The position numbers and the translations under genes were made by a program. Below the pieces are notes generated by a model. The model was given only the letters and a program-made list of their open reading frames with translations, made no database searches and had not been told where the DNA came from. From JAAXKN01 sp050259615 (lineage in GTDB: Bacteria > Bacteroidota > Ignavibacteria > Ignavibacteriales > SURF-24), in NCBI GenBank assembly GCA_050259615.1, contig JBLNAZ010000227.1, forward strand, positions 1 to 15,831: DNA of 15,831 nucleotides, read 5' to 3'. Numbering within the stretch: position 1 is the stretch's first letter; every line of letters starts with the position of its first letter. Shown here in pieces: positions 12,931 to 15,831 of the stretch.

Positions 12931-14532
12931 ATGAAATTATTTTTACATGCCATTTATATTCTTGTAATCCTTATTTTCGTCTCCTGCGAAGTTACAGAGC
13001 CTGAAAGATTTTATAACACAGAGGCCGAAAAGAATATAAACGGCTTTTTATATGTAAACAACTACGACAGTACAAAAGCATATAGAGAAAATGCAACAAT
13101 AAATCTCAGGATTGAAAATGTTGATTTTCTAATGAAGCATATAAATGTTTTTATTGATGAAGATCTTAAATCAAGCTTTGATGTTCCCAGTACAAAAAGT
13201 TACACATTCTCCTATACCATAAAACCCGGACAGTATAATGACGGCAGGCATCTGATGGTTGTAAGTGTAGTCGCCCAAAATAAAGGTCTGCTGTCGCTGA
13301 ACAATATAGGTGCACTTAACTTCGGCATTCCATTTATAACCTATTCGGCTGAAAGCCTTAAGACGGAAATTACAAATATTGAGGTCAAAGAAAAGCCTGA
13401 AATCCATTGGGTGGAAAGTAAGGATATGTTCTTCGAAAACTACAAAGTCGTCAGGAACATAAAAAATACAGTTGATACTGTGGCGGTAATTTCAGACCGA
13501 AAAATTACTACTTACCGGGACGATAGCTATCCCGACATCTACGGCAAACAGGTAGCCTCCTACCAGGTTATCACCAACAGCATTTACGGCTCATATGTAT
13601 CAAAATTTGTGAGTTTTGACAACTTATCAATTTTTACAGAACTTCCTTTTAAGGAAAGTATCCGCATTAATTCATTTGTCACAAAAAAGGATGGGAGTTT
13701 AATCCTTTTCAGCCAGAAGGATTATGCAGTAAAACACGTTAACCTTTTTTCCGGCACAGTATACGGTACACTCAGCAGCATTGCGCTGAATAAAATGCTC
13801 CTTACTTCGAAAGGTGACAAGGTAGTTTGTACATACGACTATGCAATGGGGCCTCTGAATATCATTTCAGTTGGTAATACCGTTACTGCATTCAACTCTT
13901 ATCCGCTGGGCAGGCAGGTAGTAGAAGATTTAAGTTTCCAGGAAATATTTCCCAGTCTGCTGCTGGTATCTTATGGATATTATGATGTAGAGAAAAGATT
14001 CCTGGGGCTGTTTGATCTGAACAGCTGTAGCTTTATTAAAGAAGTCACTTTTCAGGAAGGCAGGAATTTTGGATATCTGCTGACATCGGATAGAAAAGGA
14101 ATGGCATATTATAAAAAATTTTCAGGCTCTTTGATTTATAAAATTGATGCCACAAATACTGATAATATTAAAACATCTGAATTAATGAGCCTGCCTGATC
14201 TCAGATATCTGTATGCGCTGGACAACGGCACTCTGTATTTGGAAAAGGAGAACAGTATTGCAGTCTGCGACCAGAATCTGAACGTTATTAAGGAAAAGCA
14301 GCTTACAGGCAGGATACTGCAATCGGGCAGAAATGAGAATATCGCAGTTGTAATGACAAGGGACAACCTGTACAGCAACGTGGTGATTTATGACATAAAA
14401 ACATTAAACCTAATCAGGAAAATTGCAATAGGTTTTGAGGTTAAGAGCCTCATTGTTCTTCCGGATAACACTCTGGTAATATCAAATTCCTCCATGGATG
14501 ACGTTAACGCAGTTTATTACAAATTAAAGTGA
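12931..14532 (+). CDS. Lipoprotein with FN3-like domain and beta-propeller-like repeats, unknown function
   Basis: 533 residues from ATG 12931, chosen over ATG 12907 because GGGA lies six bases upstream and it gives a proper signal peptide. Residues 1-18 are hydrophobic and end in FVSC with Cys19 as the likely lipidated residue, so an outer- or inner-membrane lipoprotein is predicted. Residues about 143-235 have the pattern of a fibronectin type III-like domain (HWVES, FFENYKVVRN, TTYRDDSY, YQVITNS). From about 245 to the end, short repeats of the form 'hydrophobic strand, turn, KDGSL or DNTLV' suggest a beta-propeller or YVTN-like fold, for example near LVLPDNTLVISN-type strands at the end. 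No catalytic motif is seen. It is followed after 11 bases by a beta-barrel-like gene, so the two are probably co-expressed at the cell surface. Confidence 0.75.
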   Translation: MKLFLHAIYILVILIFVSCEVTEPERFYNTEAEKNINGFLYVNNYDSTKAYRENATINLRIENVDFLMKHINVFIDEDLKSSFDVPSTKSYTFSYTIKPGQYNDGRHLMVVSVVAQNKGLLSLNNIGALNFGIPFITYSAESLKTEITNIEVKEKPEIHWVESKDMFFENYKVVRNIKNTVDTVAVISDRKITTYRDDSYPDIYGKQVASYQVITNSIYGSYVSKFVSFDNLSIFTELPFKESIRINSFVTKKDGSLILFSQKDYAVKHVNLFSGTVYGTLSSIALNKMLLTSKGDKVVCTYDYAMGPLNIISVGNTVTAFNSYPLGRQVVEDLSFQEIFPSLLLVSYGYYDVEKRFLGLFDLNSCSFIKEVTFQEGRNFGYLLTSDRKGMAYYKKFSGSLIYKIDATNTDNIKTSELMSLPDLRYLYALDNGTLYLEKENSIAVCDQNLNVIKEKQLTGRILQSGRNENIAVVMTRDNLYSNVVIYDIKTLNLIRKIAIGFEVKSLIVLPDNTLVISNSSMDDVNAVYYKLK

Positions 14533-14543
14533 AGCTGAATTAA

Positions 14544-15218
14544 ATGAGAACTATTTTTATTATTCTGTTTTTGCCGGCCATATTATTGGCTCAAAATGTC
14601 AGGATATATTTCGGCTATACCGGTTATGACCTCGCAGACCAGAAAACTCAGTTTCAGGAGATTGTAACTGATTTTTCGTCTCTGTTGTATACAGAAATAC
14701 CGGTCCAGGAAAACCTTCCTTCTAATTTTATGTTTTCAGCAGCGATAGGACTTCTGTCAAACGCAAGCTATGAGGCGGGACTTTACTTTAGCACGGCAAA
14801 AACGAATGCTTATGCATTATACGGCGACATTTTAGGAAATGTGGATTTCAAATCCACTTACAATATGAACTCATACGGGGGTTACATACAGAGCCCCTTA
14901 ATTTCCTCTAACAATATGATATTATCTGTCGGTTCAGATTTAACGGTCAGCAAATATAATTTTGAAGTTAAGGGATTAATTACATATCCGCAGTTCCCGC
15001 AGCATAATGTCTCAAGTTCTGCTTCTTATGGGGGATACTTATTATGTTCTGAGCCTTATGTGACAATGGATCTGGAACTTTATGCCGGTCTTAAATTAAG
15101 TCCGCGCCTGGGCTACAGGATCGGTGTGCAGATTAGTGAAAGCGATCCCATGTTCAAAGATTACAAAGTAATTCCAACTGGATTTTTAGCTATGTTAGGA
15201 CTGGATTACCGATGGTAA
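14544..15218 (+). CDS. Small outer-membrane beta-barrel-like protein, unknown function
   Basis: 224 residues. A signal peptide (residues 1-16, FLPAILLAQ, cleavage probably after LLA) is followed by alternating amphipathic strands rich in Tyr, Gly, Ser and Leu (for instance YFGYTGYDL, MFSAAIGLLS, YEAGLYFSTAK, LSPRLGYRIGVQIS). It ends GFLAMLGLDYRW, with an aromatic C-terminal residue as in many outer-membrane barrels. The size fits an eight- to ten-stranded barrel. It begins 11 bases after the lipoprotein stop, so a surface complex with it is plausible. No specific family was recognised. Confidence 0.65.
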   Translation: MRTIFIILFLPAILLAQNVRIYFGYTGYDLADQKTQFQEIVTDFSSLLYTEIPVQENLPSNFMFSAAIGLLSNASYEAGLYFSTAKTNAYALYGDILGNVDFKSTYNMNSYGGYIQSPLISSNNMILSVGSDLTVSKYNFEVKGLITYPQFPQHNVSSSASYGGYLLCSEPYVTMDLELYAGLKLSPRLGYRIGVQISESDPMFKDYKVIPTGFLAMLGLDYRW

Positions 15219-15227
15219 ATAATACTA

Positions 15228-15263
15228 ATACCGGAGATTTCGGCAAAGCAGAAGGCACACAAC
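15228..15263. pseudogene. 36-bp relic resembling the nrfA 3' region
   Basis: This intergenic stretch matches nrfA positions 12571-12606 at 31 of 36 bases, including an unbroken run CAAAGCAGAAGGC. Read in the same frame it gives IPEISAKQKAHN against IPDISTKQKAQN of nrfA, with conservative changes. Similarity stops sharply at both ends. It may be the scar of a lost nrfA-like copy or a short gene-conversion or insertion product. Confidence 0.45.
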
Positions 15264-15286
15264 AATAACATTACGAAAATTATTCC

Positions 15287-15775
15287 ATGCAGCCAAGAAT
15301 AGAAACTATACCCGAAAAGAAACTTGTTGGAAAACATCTTAAAATGTCTTTAGCTCAAAACAGAACAGTTGAACTGTGGAAGAGCTTTATGACTGAAAAG
15401 AAGAAAATCCAAAACATTATCTCAGGCGATTTAATCAGCATGCAGATATATGACAAGTCGCTCGATTTCAAAGACTTTAATCCTGATGTTGAATTTGAGA
15501 AATGGGCTGCCGCGGAAGTCGAAGACTTTAATTCCGTCCCGGATAATATGGCCACACACATTCTTCAGGGCGGCATGTATGCGGTTTTCTTATATAAGGG
15601 ACACCCGGCCTTATTTCAAAATACCTTTCAATACATATTTTACACGTGGCTGCCCGGCTCCGAATACGAGCTGGACAACAGAGAGCACTTTGAAATCCTC
15701 GGGGACAAATATAAAAACAACGATCCTGATTCTGAAGAAGAGGTGTGGATACCAATCAAACCCAGAAACAGATGA
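15287..15775 (+). CDS. GyrI-like small-molecule-binding domain protein
   Basis: 162 residues, a stand-alone GyrI-like/effector-binding domain of the kind otherwise found at the C-terminus of AraC or MerR regulators. The family signature is clear in the second half: GGMYAVFLYKGHP (strand with the ligand-facing residues), FQYIFYTWLPGSEYELDNREHFEILGDKY, where the conserved Glu residues line the ligand pocket, and the ending DPDSEEEVWIPIKP. No DNA-binding domain is attached, so it probably binds or hydrolyses a small hydrophobic or cationic ligand in the cytoplasm; the ligand is unknown. The start ATG 15287 has no evident ribosome site. It stands alone, 68 bases after the barrel gene. Confidence 0.88.
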   Translation: MQPRIETIPEKKLVGKHLKMSLAQNRTVELWKSFMTEKKKIQNIISGDLISMQIYDKSLDFKDFNPDVEFEKWAAAEVEDFNSVPDNMATHILQGGMYAVFLYKGHPALFQNTFQYIFYTWLPGSEYELDNREHFEILGDKYKNNDPDSEEEVWIPIKPRNR

Positions 15776-15831
15776 GAGATCCTGAGAGGTTCAGTCTGAT
15801 TGAAATTTTCCATAAAATCTTCCGCATTTAG

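Overview
The window looks like a chromosomal segment of an anaerobic or facultatively anaerobic bacterium of the Bacteroidota/Chlorobiota/Ignavibacteriota group, most likely near Ignavibacteria. This is inference. It rests on the AT-leaning intergenic DNA, an NrfHA nitrite reductase with a membrane-anchored NrfA, a Bacteroidota-style lipoprotein with an FN3-like domain next to a small beta-barrel-like protein, and the gene repertoire. No rRNA, tRNA, CRISPR array, insertion sequence or phage gene was seen.

Layout. (1) 60-950 (+) is an EamA/DMT-family transporter, and 1083-1595 (-) is a macrodomain protein convergent with it. (2) After a 492-bp non-coding stretch holding a sigma54-like promoter comes a tight cassette at 2088-5963. 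It encodes a membrane-anchored GcvH-like protein, a four-cluster [4Fe-4S] ferredoxin subunit (HybA/DmsB type), a ten-helix NrfD/HybB membrane subunit, a second GcvH-like protein with an N-terminal four-cysteine motif, and a secreted tetraheme c554-type cytochrome. The cassette ends at a strong hairpin. (3) 6157-9682 holds a histidine kinase with two c-type heme motifs in its extracytoplasmic sensor domain, an NtrC-type sigma54 activator, and an archaemetzincin protease overlapping the activator by one base. (4) 9936-10364 is a small single-pass membrane protein preceded by a 20-bp direct repeat and a sigma54-like promoter, and followed by an intrinsic terminator. (5) 10555-12717 is nrfHA, for ammonifying nitrite reduction. 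(6) 12931-15218 is a lipoprotein plus a beta-barrel-like protein. (7) 15287-15775 is a GyrI-like ligand-binding protein.

How it may work together. The 2088-5963 cassette reads as a quinone-linked transmembrane electron-transfer module. The ferredoxin and both H-like proteins would sit on the cytoplasmic side, NrfD in the membrane with menaquinol, and the tetraheme cytochrome outside. Neither H-like protein has a lysine at the usual lipoylation position, so they are probably not glycine-cleavage components. The heme-bearing kinase and sigma54 activator directly downstream are plausible redox- or gas-responsive regulators of this cassette and perhaps of the 9936 gene. NrfHA is a separate unit in the same anaerobic respiration neighbourhood. 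The module with two H-like proteins, and its probable heme-kinase/sigma54 control, is the best candidate here for an undescribed system.
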